Shown piece after piece: positions 25,814-36,000 of a stretch of 64,000 nucleotides of DNA (positions are counted from its first letter, which is position 1; every line of letters begins with the position of its first letter). Made by a program: the position numbers and the translations under genes. Location of the stretch: the NCBI GenBank assembly GCA_958295805.1, contig OY282373.1, forward strand, positions 1,211,001-1,275,000, written 5' to 3'. Source of the stretch: an uncultured Nitrospirales bacterium. Its GTDB lineage: Bacteria; Nitrospirota; Nitrospiria; Nitrospirales; UBA8639. The notes beneath the pieces were generated by a model. The model was not told where the DNA came from and did not search any database. It saw nothing but the letters and a program-made list of their open reading frames with translations.

Positions 25814-25977
25814 GCAAAACCGACAAGCCACTGAAAGGCCACAAGGCTGACTACAGGGGCGCGAAGCCGGAGCAAGTAGCCCGCGCCGTGCTGAAGTATC
25901 GTCCTGCAAAGGATGGAGCCGCCAGCCTGTCACGCTCCAAACAGGCTAGCAGTCCGCGTCCTGCTCGTCAACCCTAG
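25810..25977 (+). CDS. 55-residue basic passenger protein
   Basis: ATG 25810 overlaps the stop of the methylase gene (ATGA), so it is translationally coupled. The product contains 'KPLKGHKADYRGAKPEQVARAVLKYRPA' and a basic Ser/Arg/Pro-rich tail that runs almost to the right inverted repeat. I do not recognise the family. It could be a small regulator or an antidote-like partner of the passenger enzyme, but that is speculation; the position alone supports a link. Confidence 0.5.
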   Translation: MSKTDKPLKGHKADYRGAKPEQVARAVLKYRPAKDGAASLSRSKQASSPRPARQP

Positions 25978-25989
25978 TATATAATTCCC
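25967..25989 (-). repeat. right terminal inverted repeat (23 bp)
   Basis: Exact reverse complement of 22350-22372 and the outer end of the transposon, followed directly by the right target duplication. Confidence 0.9.
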
Positions 25990-25997
25990 ATTCAATT
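25990..25997 (+). repeat. 8-bp target-site duplication, right copy
   Basis: ATTCAATT, identical to 22342-22349. Confidence 0.85.
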
Positions 25998-26786
25998 CAT
26001 GAAACGTTATCCCGAACCACCCATGTGGTTGGATGGCTCCATGATGCGGACCATTGTCTGGCGAAAAATTTCCGAAATCTTGGAATTCAACAGATCACCC
26101 TCATTTCGCCAAAAGATCAAAGGCTTCAATCCTACCATATGTCGAACCGATATCTGGACATCATCAAACCATGGGTCGCGTCCCGTGGAGGGAGTTGCAA
26201 TCTTTTTTCCCCTTTGACGATGAATTGGTCAAGATACGTCGATCCTCAAGATGACGACGTTGCTCATGTGGAATATGAAAAAATCGTGTTCGTCCATGCA
26301 GGTAGCGGAAGTCCACACAAGTGTCTTCCATCTGAAACATTAGCGAGTCTGGTAGGTCAAATTGCAGGCAATCTTCACGCCAGGGTTTTGCTCTGCGAAG
26401 GTCCGGATGATCGGGATCGTGTAGAGCGCCTTCTGTATGATATAGGTCATCAATCATTTGAGATTCTCCGTGAGAAAAATCTCGTCGAGATGGCACACTT
26501 CCTCAGTCGAGCGGATTTATTTTTTGGGCATGATTCTGGTTTAACGCATTTAGCCGCCGTTTTGGGTGTGCCGACCGTGGTTATTTTTGGTCCGACAGAT
26601 CCTGAACAATGGCGGCCGTTTGGAGAACACGTGACCGTGGTGCAAGGTCAGACGTGCCTGTGCCGGACATGGTCACAGGTACAGGCATGCGAAAATAAAG
26701 TATGCTTAACTTCTGCCGTTGACGAGGTGATGCACGTCATCAAAAAGCAGTTAGCTCACGTCGACTCACGTCGGTCCTTCGCATAG
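25998..26786 (+). pseudogene. glycosyltransferase family 9 gene, 3' part
   Basis: This is the C-terminal 262 codons of the gene split at 22349. It contains the GT9 C-terminal signature: 'IVFVHAGSGSPHKCLPSETLASL' (nucleotide-sugar site), 'MAHFLSRADLFFGHDSGLTHLAAVLGVPTVVIFGPTDPEQW' and 'RPFGEHVTVVQG'. No start with a ribosome-binding site is evident after the insertion, so the piece is probably not made or not active. Loss of this enzyme would shorten or alter the lipopolysaccharide unless a paralogue compensates. Confidence 0.85.
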
Positions 26787-27020
26787 GAAAGTCACGCCTC
26801 TGTCGATTCACCCAGGATTGTGCACAAACCACTGGGGCAACATGGCAGGCAGCAGTAGACGAGTTCGACGTTAAACCTCAGGGCAAGTAAGAAAGACAAG
26901 ATATTCTATTCGCCATCGCACTTTAGATACCTTGGCTTGCTTGAACAAAAAAGGCTATGGTAGATTTTTAGCCCATTTGTTCCTAATTTTCCTGATTTTT
27001 CGCGGTGCTAGAGAGTAGTT

Positions 27021-28781
27021 ATGTCGGTTGGCATTGTTCAAGAACAATTAACATCCGCTATAAACCATGCCTTATTGCAAGTGCAGCAACAGGGTTTATT
27101 ACATTCTCAACATTTCCCCCAACCTTCGGTAGACTTTCCCAAGCGTGAGGAATGGGGAGATTTGTCCTCAAGCGTAGCCATGGTCATTGCAAAACAGGAA
27201 CAACGATCACCATTGGAAGTAGCGAATGTGATTGCTGATCAACTCCAAACTTCTTCATCTCTCTTGGAAAAGGTATCGGTAGTCCCCCCGGGTTTTTTGA
27301 ATTTCACGCTTCGGTCAGACTGTTGGTTCTCTGTTCTTGCGGAGATCGAACGTATGGGCGATCGGTATGGGTACAGCGACATCGGACAAGGGCAACGAGT
27401 CCTTCTGGAGTTTGTGAGTGCAAACCCCACAGGTCCTCTCCATGTGGGGCATGGGCGCGGAGCCGCCCTGGGTGAAGTCTTAGCTCGAGTATTGGGAGCG
27501 GCTGGTTATGCAGTCGATAAGGAATTTTATATCAATGATGCTGGTCGCCAAATGAAGCTGTTAGCCGATTCAGTCTATGCGCGGTATCTTGAAGTTCACG
27601 GCAGAGAAGTTGCTTTTCCTGAAGATGGCTACCGGGGAGATTACATAAGGGAACTTGCCCGAATTGTTACTCAAGAGAAGAAGACGTCATTATTGATTCT
27701 TGATTCTGAAGACGCAAAACGTGAATGTGGCCGATTGGCCCGTCAGGAAATTCTGCGAAAGCTTAAAGGGGACTTGGCGCGATTCGGTGTGGAATTTGAG
27801 ACGTGGTATAGCGAAACTACGCTGTTTTCTTCTGGTAAATTACAGGCGGCATTGAGTGATCTTCAACAACGAGATTTTGTGTTTACGCGTGACGGTGCGA
27901 CATGGTTCCGGTCTTCACAATTTCAAGATGCAAAAGATCGCGTGGTGTGCAAGCAGGATGGAGAATATACGTATTTAGCCTCGGACATTGCCTATCATTT
28001 TGATAAGTTACGTCGGGGATACGATTGGTTAATTAATATTTGGGGGGCAGACCACCATGGGTATGTGCCGCGTATGCAAGCCGCGATACAGGCCTTTGGC
28101 TATGACAAAGATCGTTTGCGCGTAGTTTTAACCCAGATGGTAAGATTGTTGCGTGACGGGAAAAAAATCGAAATGTCCAAGCGGGCTGGCGAATTTGTCA
28201 CGCTTCAAGATGTGTTGGATGAGGTCGGCGGCGATGCCGCGACGTTTTTTTTTCTAATGCGTCGGGCAGACACTCATCTTGACTTTGATCTGGAGTTAGC
28301 GAAAAGGCAGTCTGCTGAAAATCCTGTCTATTACGTCCAGTACGCTCACGCGCGGTTGGCCAGTTTATTTCGGAACGCCGAACAACGAGGGTTTACGGTG
28401 CCTCCTGTCAGTCGGGCTCCTTTGTCGGCGTTGGTGCAACCGGAAGAAATCCGGTTGATTAAACAGGTTTCCGGTTTCCCCGGATTACTCGAAGCCAGTG
28501 CCAGAAGCTTGGAACCCCATCGTCTCACGTTTTATCTTCAAGAACTTGCAGGACTTCTCCACGTCTTTTATTACAAACATCGAGTCCTTCCTCCGAGGCT
28601 TGATAGCTTCCAGGAAAAGGAATCCGGTGGACTCGATCCTTCTAGAGAATTGAGTGAACCGGGACAAGAAGGATTGTCGAAAGATGTGACCACAGCCAGG
28701 TTAGTCCTGTTAAAACACGTTCAAACCGTCATCAGAAATGGACTCCATTTATTGGGGGTCAGTGCTCCAGAAAAAATGTAA
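27021..28781 (+). CDS. argS: arginyl-tRNA synthetase
   Basis: A 586-residue class I aminoacyl-tRNA synthetase. The N-terminal Add-1 domain (about 1-110, 'WGDLSSSVAMVIAK') is followed by 'VEFVSANPTGPLHVGHGRGAALG'-like sequence, in which HVGHGR is the HIGH motif. 'INIWGADHHGYVPRMQAA' and 'KKIEMSKRAGEFV' form the KMSKS-region equivalent, and the DALR anticodon-binding domain occupies the C-terminus ('YVQYAHARLASLFRNA'). It charges tRNA-Arg. A possible weak promoter (TTGGCT, 18 bases, TATGGT) lies at 26932-26961. Length and motifs are standard. Confidence 0.95.
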   Translation: MSVGIVQEQLTSAINHALLQVQQQGLLHSQHFPQPSVDFPKREEWGDLSSSVAMVIAKQEQRSPLEVANVIADQLQTSSSLLEKVSVVPPGFLNFTLRSDCWFSVLAEIERMGDRYGYSDIGQGQRVLLEFVSANPTGPLHVGHGRGAALGEVLARVLGAAGYAVDKEFYINDAGRQMKLLADSVYARYLEVHGREVAFPEDGYRGDYIRELARIVTQEKKTSLLILDSEDAKRECGRLARQEILRKLKGDLARFGVEFETWYSETTLFSSGKLQAALSDLQQRDFVFTRDGATWFRSSQFQDAKDRVVCKQDGEYTYLASDIAYHFDKLRRGYDWLINIWGADHHGYVPRMQAAIQAFGYDKDRLRVVLTQMVRLLRDGKKIEMSKRAGEFVTLQDVLDEVGGDAATFFFLMRRADTHLDFDLELAKRQSAENPVYYVQYAHARLASLFRNAEQRGFTVPPVSRAPLSALVQPEEIRLIKQVSGFPGLLEASARSLEPHRLTFYLQELAGLLHVFYYKHRVLPPRLDSFQEKESGGLDPSRELSEPGQEGLSKDVTTARLVLLKHVQTVIRNGLHLLGVSAPEKM

Positions 28782-28843
28782 ATTCCATGGTTTTGTGATT
28801 GCAGTTCTGCGTTGAAGTTCCTTCCAAAGATTGATTGCCCATC

Positions 28844-30034
28844 GTGATTTCCTTTTCCGTATTGCAGACTGACCGCGCGTGTGCCGCCCGCTCTGCTGTC
28901 CTGGTAACCTCCCGTGAGACCGTGAAGACGCCTGCCTTTATGCCCGTCGGAACGTTAGGAACGGTCAAGGGTATTGCCTCTGAGGAGCTTCAAGGATTGG
29001 GATTTGGTTTGATGTTGAGTAATGCCTATCATTTGTACTTGCGACCTGGTCATCAATTAATTCAAGAACAAGGCGGGTTGCACCGATTTACCGGATGGAA
29101 TGGTTCGATCCTTACGGATAGCGGCGGTTTCCAACTGGTTAGCCTCGCTGATTTGCATGAGGTTACTGATGACGGTATTTCGTTTCAATCCCATCTCGAT
29201 GGATCCTCACACCAGTTGACACCTGAATTGTGTATGGAAATTCAGGAGGCTCTTGGGTCGGACATTATGATGGCGTTAGATGAATGCCCACCCTATCCAT
29301 GTACCAGAGAGCAGGCCCAAGTCTCAGTGGTGCGGACGACAAAGTGGGCACAACGCTGTGTTTTGGCCTCACGAGGACACCAACGGGCTCTTTTTGGCAT
29401 TGTGCAGGGAGCGTTGGATGCTGATCTGCGTCGTCAATCTGCCAGAGAACTCGTGGAAATGGAATTTGATGGTTACGCCCTGGGTGGTTTATCGTTAGGA
29501 GAAGATAAGCCTGCCACGTTTGCCATGATTGAAGCGTCGATCGCCGAACTTCCTCCTTCCCACCCTCGTTATCTGATGGGAGTCGGTCTACCTGAAGATC
29601 TGGTCGAAGGGGTCATGCGCGGCGTGGATTTGTTTGATTGTGTGGTGCCTTCACGGCATGGCCGGACGGGATGGTTATTCACGACTCATGGGCGGGTGCT
29701 GATCAAAAATGCTCAGTATGCAAGAGATGACTCCCCGATAGATGAGCAGTGCCATTGTCCCGTATGCCGAAAGTATTCTCGAGCCTATTTGCGACATCTG
29801 TACGTCTCAAACGAGATGTTAGGGGTGCGACTCAACACCATTCATAATCTCTGGTATTATCACACGCTTATGACGGAGATGTCTTCAGCGATTCAAACTG
29901 GAACATTTCTCACGTTTCGCCGTCAGTTTTATGAACAACGCCGGCATTGTCCAAGAAGTGCGGCGTATGCGGAACTGGCGGGAGTTGGTGATCCGTTGAT
30001 TGCTGAGGGGCTGAAAAACGGAAAGGATGGTTAA
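28844..30034 (+). CDS. tgt: queuine tRNA-ribosyltransferase (tRNA-guanine transglycosylase)
   Basis: About 396 residues. Family motifs are present: 'TPAFMPVGTLGTVKGI', 'LMLSNAYHLYLRPG', 'LTDSGGFQLVSLADL' (nucleophile region), 'IMMALDECPPYP', 'GIVQGALDADLR', 'YALGGLSLGE' and 'PDLVEGVMRGVDLFDCVVPSRHGR'-like sequence, plus zinc ligands in 'CHCPVCRKYSRAYLRHLY'. The enzyme inserts the queuine precursor into tRNA anticodons. I prefer GTG 28844 (VISFSVLQTDR, the usual family start) over TTG 28835. The next gene, yajC, starts directly after its stop, the common tgt-yajC-secDF arrangement. Confidence 0.93.
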   Translation: MISFSVLQTDRACAARSAVLVTSRETVKTPAFMPVGTLGTVKGIASEELQGLGFGLMLSNAYHLYLRPGHQLIQEQGGLHRFTGWNGSILTDSGGFQLVSLADLHEVTDDGISFQSHLDGSSHQLTPELCMEIQEALGSDIMMALDECPPYPCTREQAQVSVVRTTKWAQRCVLASRGHQRALFGIVQGALDADLRRQSARELVEMEFDGYALGGLSLGEDKPATFAMIEASIAELPPSHPRYLMGVGLPEDLVEGVMRGVDLFDCVVPSRHGRTGWLFTTHGRVLIKNAQYARDDSPIDEQCHCPVCRKYSRAYLRHLYVSNEMLGVRLNTIHNLWYYHTLMTEMSSAIQTGTFLTFRRQFYEQRRHCPRSAAYAELAGVGDPLIAEGLKNGKDG

Positions 30035-30361
30035 ATGGAAGTGATGATGTCCTCCATCGCGTGGGCACAAACGGGTGGAGCAACGGAGGGAACGGCAGGG
30101 TTCTTCTCTTTGGTCCCCTTCATTTTGATCTTTGTGGTGTTTTATTTTCTACTGATCCTGCCGCAGCAGAGAAAACAAAAACAGCATAAGGAGATGTTAA
30201 GCAAGTTGAAGAAGGGTGATAAAATTATTACGTCCTCCGGACTTTGGGGTTCCATCACCAGATTGGAGAAAGATACCGCCACCGTGCAGATCGACGATAA
30301 TACTCGAGTAAAAATTCAACGCGACAATATTGCGCGGTTACGGACGGATGAGGAAGGGTAG
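30035..30361 (+). CDS. yajC: preprotein translocase subunit YajC
   Basis: A 108-residue protein with one TM helix (LVPFILIFVVFYFLLILPQQRKQKQ, about 26-50) followed by the cytosolic YajC domain ('MLSKLKKGDKIITSSGLWGSITRLEKDTATVQI'). YajC associates with SecDF and supports Sec-dependent export. It directly abuts tgt and lies 18 bases before secD, the conserved tgt-yajC-secD-secF order. Confidence 0.93.
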   Translation: MEVMMSSIAWAQTGGATEGTAGFFSLVPFILIFVVFYFLLILPQQRKQKQHKEMLSKLKKGDKIITSSGLWGSITRLEKDTATVQIDDNTRVKIQRDNIARLRTDEEG

Positions 30362-30379
30362 GGCACTCAGGTCGGAATC

Positions 30380-32020
30380 ATGAAAAAAATTCGCGGTCGA
30401 TTGCTCCTTGTCCTGTTCTTGTCCGTGATCTCGCTGTATCTTTTCATCCCTTCCTGGCCAAGCGTGTACAACGGAATTCCAGATGGCTTCAAATGGCTGA
30501 TTCCTCCTCGGGGAGTGTCTCTTGGTCTTGATCTGCAAGGCGGCATTCATTTGGTGTTGGAGGTGGAAAAGGATCGGGCCGTTGAAATTGCCGTGGATCG
30601 CGCCGCTAAGGCCATGCAGGATCTCTTGACTGATAAAGACATCGCCTATGAAACCATTGAGAGGGTTGGTGGCGTCCAGGTTCAACTCGACGTGTCAGAG
30701 GAAGGAAAAGTTGAAGAGGTCGCCGAATTGATCCGTGATTCGTTTTCCTCTTATTTTCAAGCGTCGCAGGAAGGTCGTACCTTGGTGTTTGAGTTAATCG
30801 CTCCTGAGGTGGAACGCATCAAAAACTCCGCCATTAACCAAGCTCTTGAAACCATTCGTAATCGTATCGACCAGTTCGGCGTCACGGAACCTTTGCTCCA
30901 GCGTCAGGGGCGCACGGAGATCGTGATCCAACTTCCCGGCGTCAAGGATCCGGAGCGGGCCAAAAATTTGATTCAAGATACCGCCTTATTGGAATTCAAA
31001 ATGGTTGATGAAGACAATGAAACAAAGCTTGGCTTGCCCCTGCAAGTCAAGCGAAGCGAGGAGCAGGCTGTTCGAGAAAAATTTGCCGATCAGGTTCCTG
31101 AAGGATCGGAGATTTTATTTGAATCCATTCAGAATGGCGAGGACGGGATGCCGGAGTTCAGCCAGCCTCGGCTTATTCGGCAAGGTGCGGTCTTGACGGG
31201 GGACGTGTTGCGGGACGCGCGCGTCAATTACGACGATTTTAGCGAAATTTACGTCGGGGTGACGTTTGACAGCAAAGGTGCGAGTGAGTTTGGGAAAATT
31301 ACCAAGGCCAACGTCGGGAAGTTTATGGCGATTGTGTTGGATGGTACGGTGTATTCAGTGCCACGTATTAACGAACCGATTCTTGGTGGACGAGCTCAGA
31401 TTACTGGTAACTTTACGACGGACGAGGCCAATGACTTGGCGATTGTCCTGCGAGCCGGTGCGCTTCCCGCACCCATGAAAACCGTGCAAGACCTGACGGT
31501 AGGCCCCTCTCTTGGACGAGACTCTATTGAGAAAGGCCTGAAAACCACGATGATTGCAGGCATCATTGTGTTGATCTTTATGGTCATCTACTACCGATTG
31601 TCGGGAGTGATTGCCGATGCGGCGTTGGTGTTGAATCTCCTCTGTTTGTTAGGCGCGTTGTCCGGATTGAATGCCACGTTGACCTTGCCGGGCATTGCCG
31701 GCATTATTTTAACGATTGGGATGGGAGTGGACTCGAATATTTTAATCTTTGAGCGCATTCGCGAAGAACTCAGACAGGGACGTCCCGTCAGATTAGCGGT
31801 CGATGCTGGGTATGAAAAAGCTTTCCTGACGATTGTCGACTCCCACGTCACCACGTTAATTACGGGGTTAGCATTGTTTGTATTCGGGACGGGGCCAATT
31901 AAAGGTTTTGCCGTCACCCTGTGTCTGGGCATCGCGATCAATCTTTTTACGGCGTTGATCGGGACCAAAGTTGTCTTTGATCTTATCAATCGACGAAAGC
32001 TCGAACGGCTGAGCATTTAA
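30380..32020 (+). CDS. secD: protein translocase subunit SecD
   Basis: A 546-residue membrane protein: first TM helix (LLLVLFLSVISLYLFIPSW), a large periplasmic P1 domain ('GVSLGLDLQGGIHLVLEV', 'RNRIDQFGVTEPLLQRQG'), and five C-terminal TM helices with 'DEANDLAIVLRAGALPAP', 'VEQTVGPSLG'-type and 'GMGVDSNILIFERIREELRQG' motifs. SecD with SecF uses the proton gradient to complete export of unfolded proteins, here including the many secreted cytochromes and NxrC-like proteins. It is followed by secF at a distance of 18 bases. Confidence 0.95.
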   Translation: MKKIRGRLLLVLFLSVISLYLFIPSWPSVYNGIPDGFKWLIPPRGVSLGLDLQGGIHLVLEVEKDRAVEIAVDRAAKAMQDLLTDKDIAYETIERVGGVQVQLDVSEEGKVEEVAELIRDSFSSYFQASQEGRTLVFELIAPEVERIKNSAINQALETIRNRIDQFGVTEPLLQRQGRTEIVIQLPGVKDPERAKNLIQDTALLEFKMVDEDNETKLGLPLQVKRSEEQAVREKFADQVPEGSEILFESIQNGEDGMPEFSQPRLIRQGAVLTGDVLRDARVNYDDFSEIYVGVTFDSKGASEFGKITKANVGKFMAIVLDGTVYSVPRINEPILGGRAQITGNFTTDEANDLAIVLRAGALPAPMKTVQDLTVGPSLGRDSIEKGLKTTMIAGIIVLIFMVIYYRLSGVIADAALVLNLLCLLGALSGLNATLTLPGIAGIILTIGMGVDSNILIFERIREELRQGRPVRLAVDAGYEKAFLTIVDSHVTTLITGLALFVFGTGPIKGFAVTLCLGIAINLFTALIGTKVVFDLINRRKLERLSI

Positions 32021-32038
32021 CGCGTGTTGAGGCTGAAG

Positions 32039-32959
32039 ATGTTAGAAATTGTTGGCAAAACGAATATTGATTTCATGGGGAAACGTCAAATAGCGTTTGG
32101 TCTATCTGGAGTGCTGGTGCTGATTGGATTGATTGCCATGATTCAGATTGGGAGAGGGGCTGCCAATCTGGGCATTGATTTTGCCGGTGGCACGGCCGTC
32201 CAATTAAAGTTTGAGAATGCAATTGGGATTGAAGAAGCCCGTCGGGCTCTCGGAAAACACGGATTACATGACGCTGAACTCCAAGAGTTCACCCGTGATA
32301 ATAAACTGCTGATCCGCATGAAAACCGAAGGTACGATCGAACAGAACATCGCAGAGCAGATTGTTCAGGTGTTCGCCACGGAATTTAGTGGCAACACTTT
32401 TGTAGTTGATTCCAGCACGGAAATTGGACCGACGATCGGGTACCGTCTTCAACAAGACGCCTTGTTGGCGATTACCATTTCTCTCATTGGAATCATCATG
32501 TACGTCGCGACGCGTTTTGAGTTACGATTTGGCGTTGCCGCGGCTATTGCGACGTTTCATGACGTGCTGGCCGTCTTGGGTATCTATTTCATCTTGGACA
32601 AAGAAATTACGTTATTAGTCGTGACGGCCTTATTGACTCTGGCCGGATATTCTCTGACCGACTCAGTTGTGGTCTTTGACCGCATTCGTGAAAACCTTCG
32701 GTCGCGACGGCGCGATTCCATTGCCGTCATCATTAATAAGGGCATTAATCAAGTGCTCAGCCGAACATTGGTCACGACCCTTACGGTCGTGTTAGTCTTG
32801 GTTCCCTTGACCATGTTTGGGGGTGAGGTCCTTCAGGACTTTTCTCTGGCCCTTTTATTGGGCGTGATGATTGGGACGTATTCCTCCGTATTTGTAGCGA
32901 GTCCTCTTCTTTTGGCTTGGCCAGGCGGAGAAGGCCGATTATTAAGTCGAGGACGCTAA
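32039..32959 (+). CDS. secF: protein translocase subunit SecF
   Basis: A 306-residue partner of SecD. Motifs: 'NIDFMGKRQIAFGLSGVLVLIGL', 'LGIDFAGGTAVQLKFE', 'GPTIGYRLQQDALLAI', 'YSLTDSVVVFDRIRENLR' and 'LLLGVMIGTYSSVFVASPLLL'. I chose ATG 32039 (TGAGG upstream) over GTG 32024. It is the last gene of the tgt-yajC-secDF run; about 120 bases of non-coding sequence follow before the histidine kinase. Confidence 0.95.
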   Translation: MLEIVGKTNIDFMGKRQIAFGLSGVLVLIGLIAMIQIGRGAANLGIDFAGGTAVQLKFENAIGIEEARRALGKHGLHDAELQEFTRDNKLLIRMKTEGTIEQNIAEQIVQVFATEFSGNTFVVDSSTEIGPTIGYRLQQDALLAITISLIGIIMYVATRFELRFGVAAAIATFHDVLAVLGIYFILDKEITLLVVTALLTLAGYSLTDSVVVFDRIRENLRSRRRDSIAVIINKGINQVLSRTLVTTLTVVLVLVPLTMFGGEVLQDFSLALLLGVMIGTYSSVFVASPLLLAWPGGEGRLLSRGR

Positions 32960-33078
32960 ACCCTCCTGTCACCCGTTCCATTCCTTGACAAGGGTTGGCT
33001 GTCCCTGAAAGCCTTCCCTTGAAAATTACCATCATTAAAACGTTACGCATACATCAATCGTTTTAGGCCGTTACCGAA

Positions 33079-36000
33079 ATGAAACGATGGATGGGGTCAC
33101 AAAGCCTCCAGCGCAAAACCATTTTAGGGATGGTGCTGGTTGGGCTTCTTCCGCTCGCCCTGTCGTTATTTCTCACCTACGTGGAAGAGCGTCGGGCTCT
33201 TCAGGAAACCACCGGTTCAAACTTTAAGGGCCTTGCGGTTGAAGTGGCTCGAAAAATTGAAACGCAAATCATGCGTGGTATTAATGAGGCTCAACAGTTA
33301 GCCACCATTCCCTTCATTCGTACCGCGGTGCATGAGGCTAATCGAAGTTATGAAGGAAGAGAGCCGGAGAAAATCAAGGCCTTTATCGAAGAATGGAAAG
33401 AACGGTGGCGGGCTCGAAAAAACCTGAATGAATTTCCAGCCTTCGTGAATCGTATTGCAACGAATTACCTTATTGATTGGCACGCCGTCAGGAAATCTGA
33501 CTACCTGGGCATTCTCGTTACCGATAACCAGGGTGCCTTGGTCCTCAGTTCATTACCGCAAGTCAAATTTTATCATGGTGACGCGGAATGGTGGAATGCA
33601 ACGTTTCACAAAGGACACGGTCAACTCTACGTGAGTGATTTGTCGTTCGATCCCTCGTTTGGAACCCACGTGCTGAACGTGGCCGTCCCTATTTTTGATC
33701 AAAATCGCCGACGGGCATTAGGTGCCGTGCGTATTCTGCTTCGACGGGACTCGTTGTTTCGTTCGGTGTCCGAAGTCACTGCAGGCGACACCGGCCATGC
33801 CATGCTCATGGCTGCAGACGGGACCCCGTTGATTTGTCCGGTCTTATCATTGGAGCAACACTCGATGACTCCAACGATGGTTGTCGCCGTGAATAAGGAT
33901 CAAGTCGGATGGATTCAAGCCGATCAAGATACCCATGGCGCGCGAAATTCTCTGGTGGGGTATGCCCATGTACGGATTCAAGAAACGCTTGCTCCTGAAA
34001 GTTTTGGCGGTAGACCGTGGATGACGATTGTTCGCCAAAATCCGGAGGAGACCTATGCTCCCTTACAGCAATTATTGGTGAAGGTCGCGGCTTATGGAGT
34101 CATGGTGTTTGGCATCTTATGGTTTACGGGGCTTATCGTGGCTCGAAAGATCGTGAGTCCGATTCAGACCTTGCATGAAGGTGTCCAGCGCATCGGCAGT
34201 GGCAATTTGGATCATCCCCTTGTGCTGAAGACTGGCGACGAAATTGAAGCGCTCGCCACTGCCTTTAATACAATGGCGGTGAATCTGAAACAATCGTTTT
34301 CACAGTTGAACACGCAAATGGAAGAAATCCGTCAATTGGAGGAACGCTATCGCGATCTGATTGAGAATTCTCCTGAAATGATTCATCAAATCGACGAAAC
34401 AGGGCGTTTTGTGCACGTCAATAAAACCGAATTGGACAAATTAGGATACACCTTAGGAGAAATGCTCAAGATGTATTTGTGGGACATTCTCCCTTCCGAT
34501 CGCAAAGCAGACGTGCGTGACTATTTTCAGCGGTTGCCTGGCCAGCCGAGGAGCACGATTGAAACAGTATTTCTGACAAAGTCTGACACTCCGATTGACG
34601 TGGAAATTCACTCCACGGCTTTGCTTGATTCAGAAACGGGAAACTTGGTGTACGCCCGGGCCTTTGTCCGGGATATCACGGAACGAAAGGTGTTGCAGCG
34701 ACAAATTGATCGCTATACCACCCAGTTGGAGCAAGAAGTGGCTGCTCAGACGCAACAGCTCTCTGAATCGGAAAAGCGGTATCGAGTGCTTTTCAATCGA
34801 TCTGCCGACTCGATCTTCATGGTTGATCCATCGGGTGACATTATGGCAGTGAACGAACGGGAACAAGAGGTGTTCGGTTATACACAAGCTGCGTTGGTCT
34901 CCCGGAGTTTACTGAAACTGGTGCTGGAGATAGACCAAGAGAGGGTCGTCCAATTGTTGGAAACGGTGGTTTCGAGTGCAGAGAAGATTCCGGCAACCGA
35001 ATTGGAGGTGTTTGATGCCCAAGGAACATTGCGAGCCGTGGAAATGGACGTGATTCGCGTAGGAGAAGGTACGGCGTCTCCGTCGGTTATGGTGCAACTT
35101 CGTGATATTACGGAGCGCAAGCTCTTAGAAGAGCAACTCCAACGTCACCGTGAAGAACTTGAGGCGAAAGTCCAAGAACGGACCCGGGAGATTCAAGAGA
35201 CGCAAACGTATCTAGAAAGTTTGCTCGAAAATGCTAACGACGTTATTTATACCCTTGATCGTGATCAACGATTTACTTATGTCAATACCAAGGTCGAGAA
35301 TTGGGGATACCGAAAAGAAGAATTGCTGGGGCGGCCGTTCTTGACCTTACTCGCGAAGCGCCACCGGGGGCGTCATCTGAAAGAGATACTCGATATGGAG
35401 GTCAAACATGACTATGAAGTGGAGATGATCAGCCGAACCGGAGAATCTCGGTCGGTGCTCGTCAGTGTCTCGCCGCTGGAAAATGAACAGCACAGTGTGA
35501 TCGGCGTGCTGGGTATTGCCCGCGATATTACGGACAGAAAAGTCATGGAACAGCAATTTCGAAACACCGAACGTCTTGCCTCAGTGGGAAAATTGGCGGC
35601 CGGGGTCGCGCATGAAATTAATAACCCCTTAGGTGGGATTTTAAATTGTCTCTACAACATTCGGAAGGGGACGCTGCCGCCTGATCGTCAGGAAGAATAT
35701 CTCATCTATATGGAAGATGGGCTCCGACGGGCCCAAAAAATCGTGCGGCAATTATTGGACTTTTCTCAACAGCAAGAGCCTGAATTTTCCCTCAATAACG
35801 TGAATGGACTGGCTGATAGAGTCTTAGTACTGACGAACCACGTGATTGTCGAGAAAGATCTTCAGTTGCACAAAGCCTATGAACACGACCTGCCGTCGTT
35901 GTTCGTCGATCCGCAGATGATTGAGCAAGTGTTGACCAATTTAATCCTCAATGCGGTTCAGGCTACCGATAAAGGGGGGGCCATTATCATTCAAACCCGG

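Larger units (their letters stand above)
22350..25989 (+). mobile_element. IS1595-family-like transposon with restriction-modification passenger (3640 bp)
   Basis: Bounded by perfect 23-bp terminal inverted repeats (22350-22372 and 25967-25989, outer end GGGAATTATATACTAGG) and by an 8-bp direct repeat ATTCAATT. It carries, all on the plus strand, an ISXO2/IS1595-type transposase, an 806-codon nuclease/N6-methylase-like protein, and a 55-codon gene overlapping its stop. It interrupts a glycosyltransferase-9 gene in phase. Intact repeats, an exact duplication and open passenger genes indicate a recent insertion. IS1595-family elements with passenger genes are known; the ends here are read directly, the family from the transposase motifs and duplication length. 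Confidence 0.9.
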
